Assembly (NCBI RefSeq): GCF_016746095.1
Contig: NZ_JAERTY010000001.1
Location: 434,001-498,000 of the forward strand
Source of the DNA: Sphingobacterium faecale
GTDB taxonomy: Bacteria; Bacteroidota; Bacteroidia; Sphingobacteriales; Sphingobacteriaceae
DNA: 64,000 bases
Direction: 5' to 3'
In this document: piece by piece, positions 27,735-36,125 of the stretch
Position numbering within the stretch: position 1 is the first letter of the stretch
Layout: each line of letters opens with the position of its first letter
Made by a program: the position numbers and the translations under genes
The notes under the pieces: model-generated
The model's input: the letters and a program-made list of their open reading frames with translations, nothing else
Told to the model about the DNA's origin: nothing
The model's database searches: none

Positions 27735-28843
27735 TGACTTGGAAATTGACAGAAAGTAAGGAGTGGGAGATTTTAGAAAAGAAATTCTCTTGGGTTGATG
27801 ATATGCAGTATGTACCTCAGGATCCTTTGCATCATGCTGAAGGAAATGTGGCTGTGCATACGCAGATGGTCATAGATAGTCTGTTGAAAAACGCTGATTT
27901 TCAGTGTTTAAATGAGCAACAAAAAGAAGTGCTTTGGACATCAGCGTTAATGCATGATATTGAGAAGCGGTCTACGACATTAATTGATGCGGCGGGGCGG
28001 GTGAGTTCGCCTAGTCATGCGCGCAAAGGCGCTCAGACTACACGTAAAATTTTGTTTAGAGATATTGATACGCCATTTAATATCCGGGAGAAAATTGTGT
28101 CACTAGTACGTTATCACGGACTTCCTTTATGGTTGATGGATAAACCAGACCCTATGAAAAGTGCTTTGGAAGCCTCTCTGCAATTGGATTTGAGCCACTT
28201 GAAAATCTTAGCCAAAGCTGATGCTAAAGGCCGAACCTGTCAGGATATGGATGCATTAATGTATGCGTTGGAGATGTTTGAACTGTATACTAAAGAAATC
28301 GGTTGTTGGCAATCTGCACCTAGTTTTGAGACTCCTAATGCGCGTTTTACCTACTTTAATGCCTTAGATAGTTATGTGGATTATGTCCCCTTTGATCGTT
28401 TTAAATCGGAGGTCATCGTATTGTCAGGGCTACCTGGAATGGGGAAGGATTATTACATTTCGAAGTTGGATAAGGATCTGCCTGTTATCAGTCTGGATGA
28501 TATACGTAGACAATATCGCATTGACCCAACGGATAAGAAACGGAACGGTTGGGTAGTACAGGAAGCAAAGGAAATGGCAAAAAAATATCTTCGAGCAGGT
28601 CAGGGATTTGTATGGAATGCAACCAATATCACCGCATTGATGAGAAAGCAACTTATTGATTTGTTTGTCGATTATCAGGCTTATGTGAAGTTGGTTTATA
28701 TTGAGAAGCCTTATCACATTTGGAGGATGCAGAATAAGAATCGAGCCTATCCTTTGCCCGATATGGTATTGGATAAGATGTTACATAATCTGGATGTACC
28801 CCAACTGACGGAAGCCCATGAGGTTCATTATGAAGTCTATTAA
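27734..28843 (+). CDS. HD-Pnk: HD-domain 2',3'-phosphoesterase fused to P-loop 5'-OH polynucleotide kinase
   Basis: About 369-aa bifunctional end-healing enzyme. The N-terminal HD domain has PLHHAEGNVAVHT, the metal pair H74-D75 in LMHDIEKR, a later His in SHARKGAQTT, and VRYHGLPLW. The C-terminal kinase domain carries the P-loop GLPGMGKD (K238), then SLDDIRRQY and FVWNATNI. This order matches HD-Pnk described from Runella slithyformis, which removes 2',3'-cyclic phosphate or 3' phosphate and phosphorylates 5'-OH ends. The start ATG shares one base with the stop of the RNA ligase; a longer start at 27680 is rejected. Healed ends are what the ligase needs. Confidence 0.87.
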   Translation: MTWKLTESKEWEILEKKFSWVDDMQYVPQDPLHHAEGNVAVHTQMVIDSLLKNADFQCLNEQQKEVLWTSALMHDIEKRSTTLIDAAGRVSSPSHARKGAQTTRKILFRDIDTPFNIREKIVSLVRYHGLPLWLMDKPDPMKSALEASLQLDLSHLKILAKADAKGRTCQDMDALMYALEMFELYTKEIGCWQSAPSFETPNARFTYFNALDSYVDYVPFDRFKSEVIVLSGLPGMGKDYYISKLDKDLPVISLDDIRRQYRIDPTDKKRNGWVVQEAKEMAKKYLRAGQGFVWNATNITALMRKQLIDLFVDYQAYVKLVYIEKPYHIWRMQNKNRAYPLPDMVLDKMLHNLDVPQLTEAHEVHYEVY

Positions 28844-28913
28844 ATGGTATAGAATTATTTTAATAAGAGATTACTCATCCATATATTTTTCACCAAGATT
28901 GAATGGGAATTTG

Positions 28914-28947
28914 CGATAGGAACCAAAGATAGATCTGGTTCCTATCG
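28914..28947 (+). terminator. Hairpin after the RNA-repair operon
   Basis: CGATAGGAACCA (28914-28925) and TGGTTCCTATCG (28936-28947) form a perfect 12-bp stem with a 10-nt loop, 71 bp after the HD-Pnk stop. The following sequence is AT-rich (TATAATAAG) without a clean T-run. Confidence 0.55.
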
Positions 28948-28955
28948 TATAATAA

Positions 28956-29105
28956 GAAGTACTTTTGGATTACATGGATACTTTTGTTGCCGAAGACTCG
29001 GAGGGTCGAATGTTAGAGACTTATATTATCAAATCTAACCAAATTGATCTAGGCAATCACATCGCCAATTGCAGCTATATGGTAAATCCGAAATATCATG
29101 GATAA
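28956..29105 (+). pseudogene. GNAT acetyltransferase remnant (N-terminal part of the core)
   Basis: The frame reads VAEDSEGRMLETY, then IKSNQIDLGNHIANCSYMV and NPKYHG before a TAA at 29103. This is the central GNAT stretch that normally runs straight into the RGxG acetyl-CoA-binding motif, but here it stops exactly at that motif. An ATG at 28974 exists but would give only 43 aa. I see no matching remainder downstream in another frame, so this is a decayed or truncated gene. Confidence 0.6.
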
Positions 29106-29131
29106 GGATTTGACTATGTAATACACCATAA

Positions 29132-29410
29132 GGTAGGTTCACTGTTGTTAGTAGTAGTAGGGGGGCTACCTCAGTCGTAAATGCTGCTGTTACTTTACCT
29201 TTGGCTGCTATTAAGAACTCCATAGCATTGGGGTTCTATGAGCATGACGAAGGAGACCTAGGACGACGAGGTGCTTGGTGTAGTGCCTGTGAGGACCGTT
29301 GGCAGACAGCTGAAAGTGAAGAGGAGCAAGAGCAGTGGTTTGTCGACTGTGATTTTAAAATTGTTTGTGCTAATTGTTGGGATAACTCTAAAAAACAAAA
29401 CATAGGTTAA
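29132..29410 (+). other. ORF with two CxxC pairs (possible gene fragment)
   Basis: An open frame without an ATG start (TTG at 29201 is the only candidate) that ends with GAWCSACEDRWQ and, about 23 residues later, FKIVCANCWDNSKK. The paired CxxC motifs suggest a small zinc ribbon. No family was recognised. Given the adjacent GNAT remnant and lack of a good start, it may be the 3' piece of a broken gene. Confidence 0.35.
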
Positions 29411-29482
29411 GTATCCCGTCGAGGTAATGGCAATACTGATCGAAATCCTGATTTTTTTGTTGGAATAGGAACGATTAAGAGG

Positions 29483-30343
29483 TTATTGACCGTATGTTGT
29501 TTTAGTATATAGTTTTTTGAACGCATTGTAAACCGCTTGATGGATTACAGTCGCGTGTGTCTCTTCAGGCATATAATCAAATACGATATTCGTGTCCTTG
29601 TTGTTTCTAAGTATGTTATATAAGCTTTCGGCTTCCAAATACATTTTGGTGTCTTCTTCTCTGTTTGGAACGCCTAAATAAATGTTAACTTTCTTTTTTA
29701 AGTTCTGTTTTAAAAGCTGTTCTGCATTTTTTAACAGTATCCGCTCTCCCCACCAAAGACTAGGACTAATAATAATATAATCGTCAAATAAGTCTGACCG
29801 GTTCAAAAGGATTTCAGTAGTCAGAAGTCCAGCCAAAGATTCTCCAATAATAGTGTTTCGGGATCCAGTCTTATAGGATCGGTTTATATAGGGTTGTAAC
29901 TCTTCTTGGATAAAGTCTATAAATTTGCCAGAACCACCATAGTGGGGGAAACTTGATTTTTGAAATCCCTCTTTCTCTATAAAGTCGGTGTTCTCCACAG
30001 CAAAAGTAAAATCTCTACGCCTTGTATTACCTTCTATGCCAATTACTATTGAACGCGGAAAACGGGCGATCCAAGGTTGGGTGTTGAAATGTACGGTCCC
30101 AGCTACATGCAGCCAATCTTCCTCTTTTCCCCCATCCAATACATAAATGACCGGATATTTTACAGTGTTCTGGGCGTTATATTCTTCAGGAAGGTATATG
30201 TTCAGCGTCCTTTTTTCATTTAGTATTTTTGAGTGTATGTAGTCCGATTTTCCTATCGTTAGTGGGGTACTCTTGAATTGGGCAAAAGTTAGGCCAATAA
30301 AGAAAATGTTTATTAGAAAGGATAGTGTCTTTTTGCTTGTCAT
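29483..30343 (-). CDS. Secreted esterase of the PF00756 (Fes/IroE/esterase D) type
   Basis: About 286-aa alpha/beta-hydrolase. I chose the ATG at 30343 (MTSKKTLSFLINIFFIGLTF, a signal peptide ending in AQ) over an upstream TTG. The core has YPVIYVLDGGKEEDW (oxyanion side), the nucleophile motif GESLAG, and a late His in EETHATVIHQ. PFGH-like family members hydrolyse ferri-siderophores (IroE, BesA) or other esters; with a siderophore operon in the window a trilactone-hydrolysing role is possible but unproven. Monocistronic. Confidence 0.8.
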   Translation of the reverse strand: MTSKKTLSFLINIFFIGLTFAQFKSTPLTIGKSDYIHSKILNEKRTLNIYLPEEYNAQNTVKYPVIYVLDGGKEEDWLHVAGTVHFNTQPWIARFPRSIVIGIEGNTRRRDFTFAVENTDFIEKEGFQKSSFPHYGGSGKFIDFIQEELQPYINRSYKTGSRNTIIGESLAGLLTTEILLNRSDLFDDYIIISPSLWWGERILLKNAEQLLKQNLKKKVNIYLGVPNREEDTKMYLEAESLYNILRNNKDTNIVFDYMPEETHATVIHQAVYNAFKKLYTKTTYGQ

Positions 30344-30501
30344 GATTTCGGCAGGAATTACCAATTAGCCTTGGACTTAACCGATCAAATATAGCATAAA
30401 AAACAGTAGAGTATGTAGAGTTTTTATATTATGTTTTCCATTATGGTTTCCCGTATTGTTAAGAGCTTGGATTCCATTAAATTTGATTTCAAAAGCTTTA
30501 T

Positions 30502-30702
30502 ATGCGGATCACAGCCCAACAACATCTGATCGAAGATATACTTGATGCTATAGCAACAAGTAGCTATGGGATCGGAATTGCAATGAAATGCAATGTCAGC
30601 TCCAAGCTGGATGGCGATAATTCATACGTCGAATTTATTCCTAAGGATGGTTGCACTATAGAAATAAAGGACTGGTTTTGGTTCGGCTATCATATACGAT
30701 AA
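30502..30702 (+). CDS. Hypothetical small protein
   Basis: 66-aa ORF with an ATG start, one cysteine pair and an aromatic C-terminus (IKDWFWFGYHIR). No family, signal or membrane segment recognised. It is the only plausible coding ORF in 30344-30714; support is limited to its uninterrupted frame and reasonable composition. Confidence 0.3.
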   Translation: MRITAQQHLIEDILDAIATSSYGIGIAMKCNVSSKLDGDNSYVEFIPKDGCTIEIKDWFWFGYHIR

Positions 30703-30714
30703 TCTACAGAGTAA

Positions 30715-30977
30715 TTATTTCCCATTTTCTATGAGATCTTTTATCGTTATCGTCTGCTGTATATTTGCACCTTTTTCATCTTTCAAAGAATACCGCTTCT
30801 GCTTTAGAATGTAGTTTAAAAGAGCGTTTGTATTAGGTCAGGACTAATGTTAAGGAGAGTCTCCGCCAGTTCCGCTAGGTTATCTTTCGTCATGTTTCGC
30901 AAAAAGAAGAAATAAGTGAGCTCATTGACTAGTCCTGTACCCAGGACAGCAAGAAAGAGGTTTAGATAGTAATTCAT
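30715..30977 (-). pseudogene. Frameshifted small gene translationally coupled to the HxlR regulator
   Basis: The ATG at 30977 overlaps the HxlR stop in ATGA. The first frame reads MNYYLNLFLAVLGTGLV, ELTYFFFLRNMTKDN and continues to NISPD before hitting a stop at 30816 (53 aa). A single-base shift just after NISPD opens a second frame, NALLNYILKQKRYSLKDEKG, ending at a TAA at 30715. Joined, they give a coherent 87-residue protein with one hydrophobic N-terminal segment; the 263-nt span is one base short of 88 codons. Either a real one-base deletion or a sequencing error. The protein family is unknown to me. Confidence 0.5.
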
Positions 30978-31321
30978 TTGTTTTTTTCAATTGACGTTTC
31001 TAATAATCTCTCCCCCCATGTATTCAGTTTCCAAAGTACTTTAACCAATTCTTCGCCGAGGGCTGTGAGCGAATATTCCACACGTGGTGGGAGTTCGTTA
31101 AAGCTTTTTTTACGGAGAATGCCATCTTTCTCCAATTCCTTTAGTTGTTGGTTCAGCACCCTTCTGTCTACTTTTGCAATCCCCCTCAACATCTCGCTGG
31201 GGCGTTTTTCTCCCGCATTGATACGCCAGACAATGGGAACTTTCCATTTACCGCTGATGGCATTGACGGCAGATTCTAACGGGCATATTTTTTCTTCTAT
31301 TGCTCTTTCCTTTGTTTTCAT
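30974..31321 (-). CDS. HxlR-family winged-helix transcriptional regulator
   Basis: 115-aa regulator. The family core is present: CPLESAVNAISGKWKVPIVW, then RPSEMLRGIAKVDRRVLNQQ (recognition region) and ELPPRVEYSLTALGEEL. The N-terminal Cys in KICPLE is the conserved position used for thiol sensing in several HxlR proteins. Its stop overlaps the start of a small frameshifted gene, so both belong to one transcript. The target genes are not evident from context. Confidence 0.92.
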   Translation of the reverse strand: MKTKERAIEEKICPLESAVNAISGKWKVPIVWRINAGEKRPSEMLRGIAKVDRRVLNQQLKELEKDGILRKKSFNELPPRVEYSLTALGEELVKVLWKLNTWGERLLETSIEKNK

Positions 31322-31477
31322 CAGTTGTGTTATTTTTTTATTGGATGTTGAGAACTCCCCCCGATGTTATCGTGGTCGTTTCCATAAAATTGACTTTTTT
31401 ATCCCATAGTGGCAATAATGTGCGGTATTGTGGATTCCAATTTACTTTTAAAACTTTGTAAAAATAATAAAGAAAAA

Positions 31478-31648
31478 ATGAAAAAATTAGCCGAACAGAT
31501 TAATACACTGAACGAAAGTTTAGCAGAGCAACGTCCTGTTGAGATTTCGGAGGCGCTTGATAGATCTATTGCCGATTTGCGGGCTCAAAAATATAAAGCG
31601 AATTACATACAAAGGGTTGATATATATAGTTTTATTGAGAAGTTATGA
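31478..31648 (+). CDS. Small helical protein coupled to the AlkC/AlkD-like gene
   Basis: 56 aa from the ATG at 31478 (MKKLAEQINTLNES), preceded by an A-rich stretch usual for Bacteroidota translation starts; an ATG at 31409 would add 23 unlikely residues. The sequence looks helical and charged. The stop overlaps the next start (ATGA, 31645-31648), which argues that it is expressed. It is not recognised as a family. Confidence 0.55.
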   Translation: MKKLAEQINTLNESLAEQRPVEISEALDRSIADLRAQKYKANYIQRVDIYSFIEKL

Positions 31649-32448
31649 GAGAAAGCAAACGAAAGGGAGCAAGAAGTACCAAAGATATTCCGGTGGAAAT
31701 ACAGAAACAGCTTGATCGTGGTGAGATTGAAACGGCCAACCTGGTGGAATGGTTGGCCGTAGATCAAAGGCTCTTATTAGAGAATTTGTTAATTGAGAAT
31801 AATCGCACTGCATATCTAGCGTCTATTTTATCGAAAATCAATGATTTAGAGAAGAAGACGGTCAATACAATTAATGAAGTAATAGGAATAACGATTTTCA
31901 AACAAGTCGTAGCTCATAATGATTATGAGTTTCTTAAGGTATTAACCAACCATAAGGCCGATTTGATACGTTGTTGGGCAACTTATACGATCGGTCAGGA
32001 TGAAAGACTTTCTATAGCGGAGTCGTTGAGTAGAATACAACCTTTTGCGGCAGATCTTCATTTTGGCGTACGAGAGATTTGTTGGATGGCATTAAGAAAT
32101 AAAATAACTCAAAATCTGGCTGAAAGTATTGATATACTTTCAGAATGGGCTACGAGTGATGATAATAATATAAGGCGGTTTGCTACAGAGTCTATTAGAC
32201 CTCGAGGAGTATGGTGTAGGCATATTAACGAGCTGAAAGAAAAACCGCAGTTGGCACTGCCGATATTAGAACGATTGAAATCCGATAGCGCAAGGTATGT
32301 ACAAGATAGTGTTGGAAATTGGTTGAACGATGCCAGTAAAAGTCAACCGCTGTTCGTTGAGGAATTATGCAAACGTTGGGCGAACGAAAGTACGACTAAG
32401 GAGACAGCATATATAATCAAGAAAGCACTAAGAACGATTAATAAATAA
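31645..32448 (+). CDS. HEAT-repeat DNA alkylation repair protein, AlkC/AlkD-like
   Basis: 267-aa all-helical protein. The C-terminal half carries NNIRRFATESIRPRGVWCRH, then a LERLKSDSARYVQDSVGNWLND segment and ELCKRWANESTTKETAYIIK, which match the conserved core of AlkC-type alkylbase DNA glycosylases. These enzymes excise N3- or N7-alkylated purines using HEAT-like repeats. The N-terminal part is less conserved. Coupled by a 4-bp overlap to a small upstream ORF. Confidence 0.75.
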   Translation: MRESKRKGARSTKDIPVEIQKQLDRGEIETANLVEWLAVDQRLLLENLLIENNRTAYLASILSKINDLEKKTVNTINEVIGITIFKQVVAHNDYEFLKVLTNHKADLIRCWATYTIGQDERLSIAESLSRIQPFAADLHFGVREICWMALRNKITQNLAESIDILSEWATSDDNNIRRFATESIRPRGVWCRHINELKEKPQLALPILERLKSDSARYVQDSVGNWLNDASKSQPLFVEELCKRWANESTTKETAYIIKKALRTINK

Positions 32449-32496
32449 TCTAGCCCCCTATATGTATTCTAGCTCACCCGGAGACGATCCAGAATT

Positions 32497-32988
32497 TTAT
32501 TTAGAAGCTTTTTTAATCAGTTTGAAAGCCCAGTCATAATGGCTTGACGTAGCCGAAATAAGATAAGAACCCAAAGACGTACTACCCGTCCATTTGTATT
32601 TTTTCTTTTCAAAAAGTTCGGAGTTTGTATGGTTGTCAATCAGTTCTTGAATCTTTCCGTAAGAGGTCATTAGGTTTTGTCTTACTTCTTGGAGATTCAA
32701 GGACTGACAATCCTCCCAGATCTTTTTGTTGAGTGCAGGTGTATCTTTCCAAGAATAACCAATAGCTGGCATTACAGGTTTTTCTCCTTTGCTGCCAGTT
32801 TTGTACCATTCGAGCATCAATAGGTGCCAATGATGTAGGTGCCCCAATACATCGCGTACATTCCTATTCATCGTTCCCAGAGGAAATTCAGCTTTAGGGT
32901 CGGGAAGATTATCAATCAGGGACAATAGTTTGTTAAAACTACTTTGACTCAGCGTGATCAGAGATTCTTTATTTGTGGGTCTTGCCAT
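32497..32988 (-). CDS. ClbS/DfsB-family four-helix-bundle protein (DUF1706)
   Basis: 163-aa protein beginning MARPTNKESLITLSQ, the typical start of the ClbS/DfsB (DinB-like) family, with VRDVLGHLHHWHLLMLEWY and WKDTPALNKKIWEDCQ. ClbS protects colibactin producers by acting on the toxin; functions of general family members are unknown. It starts inside the preceding Cys/Met-enzyme gene (31-bp overlap), so the two are probably co-translated. Confidence 0.85.
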   Translation of the reverse strand: MARPTNKESLITLSQSSFNKLLSLIDNLPDPKAEFPLGTMNRNVRDVLGHLHHWHLLMLEWYKTGSKGEKPVMPAIGYSWKDTPALNKKIWEDCQSLNLQEVRQNLMTSYGKIQELIDNHTNSELFEKKKYKWTGSTSLGSYLISATSSHYDWAFKLIKKASK

Positions 32989-34181
32989 GGTGTAACTTGT
33001 ATTTTTTCAAATGCCTGAGAAAAATCCTGAATGAGATCATGTAAATGTTCTATTCCAACGGAAACACGTAATAGCCCTCTATTTATACCTGCATCTTTTT
33101 TCTGCTGTAAAGAATGGTGTCCTCCCCACATACTGGCCGGATGAACAATTAAAGATTCTACGCCTCCTAAGCTGGCAGCATTGGTAAATATTTTTAGATT
33201 TTTTAGTGTTATCTGTGCATTTTCATATTGCTGATCTTCTGTTGCCCCCGCTACTTCTACACATAACATACCGGTAAATCCCTTCATTTGTTTTTTTGCT
33301 AACTCATGTTGCGGATGGGTAGATAGTCCCACATAAGAGACAGATTTAATATGTTTACTCTTCTGTAACCAATCAGCCAGTCGTTGGGCATTACTGTTGA
33401 TCTGTCTTACGCGCATGGATAGGGTCTTCAGGCCGCGAAGCAATAACCATGAATCAAAAGGACTTAGTGTTGCACCCAGTACCAAAGACCTTTTCCAGAC
33501 TTTTTGAATAAAATCTTTTGATCCACATACAGCACCCGCAGTTAGATCAGAGTGACCGCCTAGGTATTTTGTCGCGCTATGTACAATTACATCTATTCCA
33601 AATTCCGCTGGAGTTTGATTTATAGGAGAAGCAAAGGTATTATCGACCATAGTTACTATGTCGTTTTGTTTTCCTACTTCCCCAATAAAAGCTAAATCTG
33701 TGATATCTAGGTTGGGGTTGGAGGGAGTTTCTATATAGATAAGCTTCGTATTTGGTCTTAGTGCCTGTAGAAAAGCATCATTATTAGTTTGATCCACATA
33801 ACTGACCTGTATATTAAAGTCTGTCAAAAACTCTTTAAAAAAAAGGGCTGTTCCGGAATAATGAGACCGTTGAGCGATTATATGGTCGCCTGCCTTAACC
33901 AATGCTAGCACAGCTGTACTTATGGCTGCCATGCCCGTAGCTAGTACTAATGCATCCTCCGTTTGTTCTAAAGAAGCTAAGATGGAAGCAACCTGACTAC
34001 TCGTAGGGTTGCCATGCCGGTGGTAAAACTCAGGATGCTTAGTTTCGCTTGCAGCAATAACGTATTTATCGAGATTGTCGCTAGCTAAGTAGGTCGAACT
34101 TTGGAATATAGGAGCTACCACGGCATTTGTCCTATTATATTCCTTTCCAATATGTATACTGTTTGTTTCTAGTTCTGGCAT
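32958..34181 (-). CDS. Cys/Met metabolism PLP-dependent enzyme (cystathionine gamma-synthase/lyase family)
   Basis: 407-aa cytoplasmic PLP enzyme. TNAVVAPIFQSSTY, the YHRHGNPT segment, ETPSNPNLDI, and SATKYLGGHSDLTAG with the PLP Lys are all family hallmarks; SLGGVESLIVHPASM near the C-terminus is the substrate carboxylate site. Sequence alone does not separate cystathionine gamma-synthase, beta/gamma-lyase and methionine gamma-lyase. It lies 18 bp after the acetate symporter gene and overlaps the ClbS-like gene by 31 bp. Confidence 0.88.
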   Translation of the reverse strand: MPELETNSIHIGKEYNRTNAVVAPIFQSSTYLASDNLDKYVIAASETKHPEFYHRHGNPTSSQVASILASLEQTEDALVLATGMAAISTAVLALVKAGDHIIAQRSHYSGTALFFKEFLTDFNIQVSYVDQTNNDAFLQALRPNTKLIYIETPSNPNLDITDLAFIGEVGKQNDIVTMVDNTFASPINQTPAEFGIDVIVHSATKYLGGHSDLTAGAVCGSKDFIQKVWKRSLVLGATLSPFDSWLLLRGLKTLSMRVRQINSNAQRLADWLQKSKHIKSVSYVGLSTHPQHELAKKQMKGFTGMLCVEVAGATEDQQYENAQITLKNLKIFTNAASLGGVESLIVHPASMWGGHHSLQQKKDAGINRGLLRVSVGIEHLHDLIQDFSQAFEKIQVTPWQDPQIKNL

Positions 34182-34199
34182 GTCTTTAATTACTTATCT

Positions 34200-36125
34200 T
34201 TATTGACCAGTTGCTGGGGATAAATCCTTTACTTTTTTTGGATATAGTTTTGTGACAATGTATACCGTCAATACAGCTAATGGAAAGGAAATCAAAGCAG
34301 GATTTTCCAATTGATGCATCGCATTTCCTGCTCCTAATCCATATTTATCCCACATTGTTGGTGATGTCAATATAATTGCCAATGAAGATATAATCCCTGT
34401 CACTATTGATGCCGCTATTCCTGTAGAAGACGTCTTTTTCCAGAATAACAGGAAAAGGATTGCGGGCAGATTGGCAGAAGCAGCGATAGCAAAAGCCCAT
34501 CCGACTAGGAAAGATACGTTTATTCCTTGGAAAGCCATTCCTAATAATATTGCGAAAACACCGACTACTACTGCTGCAATTTTACCCACCTTAACTTTTT
34601 TATCGTCGTCTAGATCTTTCTTGAGGTATACGTCAATAAAATCATGGGCTATTGCTCCTGAAGACGCAACTATAAGTCCTGCTACGGTACCTAAAACGGT
34701 GGCAAATGCGACTGCAGATATGATAGAGAATAGCGCTGCGCCAAATGCTCTTGCCAGTAGGGGAGCCGCCATATTGCTGGATTCGACATCCATAACACCG
34801 TTTACACCAGCGCCTAGGCCGATAAATAGTGTTAGAATATAGAAACCGCCGATAGCCGCTATAGCCAATATTGTCGACTTTCTAGCGTCACGTGGTGTTT
34901 TAACAGTGTAATACCGGATAAGGATGTGCGGTAATGCCGCAGTTCCTAAAAATAATGCAAGCATCAGTGATACAAAATCCATTTTACTCCACAGATTTGC
35001 ATCGCTTCCTATTTTATATTTTAACCCGGGTAACATAAATTTGGAGCCAGAAGTCACCTCTGGATAGTAAACAGATACCTGGTCATTACCATCAGTAAGT
35101 TTTACCTGCAAAAACCGTACTACTTCACTATCCTTTATCGTAGAAAGAAATTCGAAAGGACCCAACGGTCCCGTTTGGGATAATTCCTGTCCATTGACAA
35201 TAATTTTACTTAAATGTCCCACTTGATAAAACTTTCTGTTTTCTTTCACCTCACCATTATATAGTGAAGTTCCATCATTTTTTAGAGTGATGGTCAGCGT
35301 CTCTTTTAATAAGCTTTTGCCATCCTGTTTTTGCCAATCAAACCATCTTTCAATTCCATTTTGTTCCAGTTTAACAAACGTTTTATCCCCGCTCCGCTGT
35401 TGGGTAATGACGTTCCATCCTTGTACAGAAACAAGCTTGTCATCTTTGGTTTCAGGAGTTAGTTCTATAAACGTATGGTAATTGTTTTCCTTAAAATCAG
35501 GGGGAGTAGATAAGCCATTACGTAGAATATATACGGTCAGCGCCAATGATAGTACAATCAGTAATCCTCCTTTTAGAAATTGTACATAAGTCGTTGAAGC
35601 CATTCCTGCACTAGCTACAATTGCTATTACAATGGCACCGACCAGAATCACACCTGCCCAATGTGGAAGTCCTAATAACGGCATTACTAGGTCTCCTGCA
35701 CCTACCATTTGTGGTATTAGGTAGAAGATTGAAATAATCAGGGTGCTTATTGAGGCAGTCAGTGTGATTGCCCTAGAATTGAATTTAGCATTTAAAGCAT
35801 CAGTAAAAGTATACTTACCTAAGCGTTTGAAAGGCTCAGCTATAAGGAACAGGGCGACGATCCATCCTGCCAAAAAACCGATAGCATATAAAAAACCATC
35901 AAAACCAGCAATTGCAATCATTCCACAAATACCGAGAAACGAAGCCGCGGACAGGTAATCACCAGCGAATGCAATACCATTTACGGCCCAGTGAATCTGA
36001 CCACCTGCGGCATAATAAGATGATGATGAACTTTTTTTTCTTCCGAAGTAAAAGGAAAGTCCTAACACTAAGCCTACGAAAATGAAAAAGAAAGCTAAAG
36101 CAGTGAAAGAAATATCGTATATCAT
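34200..36125 (-). CDS. Cation/acetate symporter ActP-like, with a large extra-membrane insert
   Basis: 641-aa sodium:solute symporter with about 13 transmembrane segments. YYAAGGQIHWAVNGIAFAGD, YLSAASFLGICGMIA and ALPHILIRYYTVKTPRDARK are ActP-type motifs. Between the transmembrane segment ending near residue 206 and the next near residue 380 lies a hydrophilic region of about 150 residues rich in beta-type sequence; E. coli ActP (549 aa) lacks it. Coupled to the DUF485 gene by a 4-bp overlap, the usual actP-yjcH pairing. Confidence 0.9.
   Translation of the reverse strand: MIYDISFTALAFFFIFVGLVLGLSFYFGRKKSSSSSYYAAGGQIHWAVNGIAFAGDYLSAASFLGICGMIAIAGFDGFLYAIGFLAGWIVALFLIAEPFKRLGKYTFTDALNAKFNSRAITLTASISTLIISIFYLIPQMVGAGDLVMPLLGLPHWAGVILVGAIVIAIVASAGMASTTYVQFLKGGLLIVLSLALTVYILRNGLSTPPDFKENNYHTFIELTPETKDDKLVSVQGWNVITQQRSGDKTFVKLEQNGIERWFDWQKQDGKSLLKETLTITLKNDGTSLYNGEVKENRKFYQVGHLSKIIVNGQELSQTGPLGPFEFLSTIKDSEVVRFLQVKLTDGNDQVSVYYPEVTSGSKFMLPGLKYKIGSDANLWSKMDFVSLMLALFLGTAALPHILIRYYTVKTPRDARKSTILAIAAIGGFYILTLFIGLGAGVNGVMDVESSNMAAPLLARAFGAALFSIISAVAFATVLGTVAGLIVASSGAIAHDFIDVYLKKDLDDDKKVKVGKIAAVVVGVFAILLGMAFQGINVSFLVGWAFAIAASANLPAILFLLFWKKTSSTGIAASIVTGIISSLAIILTSPTMWDKYGLGAGNAMHQLENPALISFPLAVLTVYIVTKLYPKKVKDLSPATGQ

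Noticed and set aside
30816..30850. Programmed ribosomal frameshift in the HxlR-coupled gene
   Set aside because: No clear slippery heptamer or following stem was seen at the shift; a one-base deletion or sequencing error is simpler.
30978..31409. 143-aa plus-strand ORF
   Set aside because: Antisense to the HxlR regulator, whose helix-turn-helix core is unmistakable.
34471..34842. 123-aa plus-strand ORF
   Set aside because: Antisense shadow of the acetate symporter; Ala/Thr-rich low-complexity composition.
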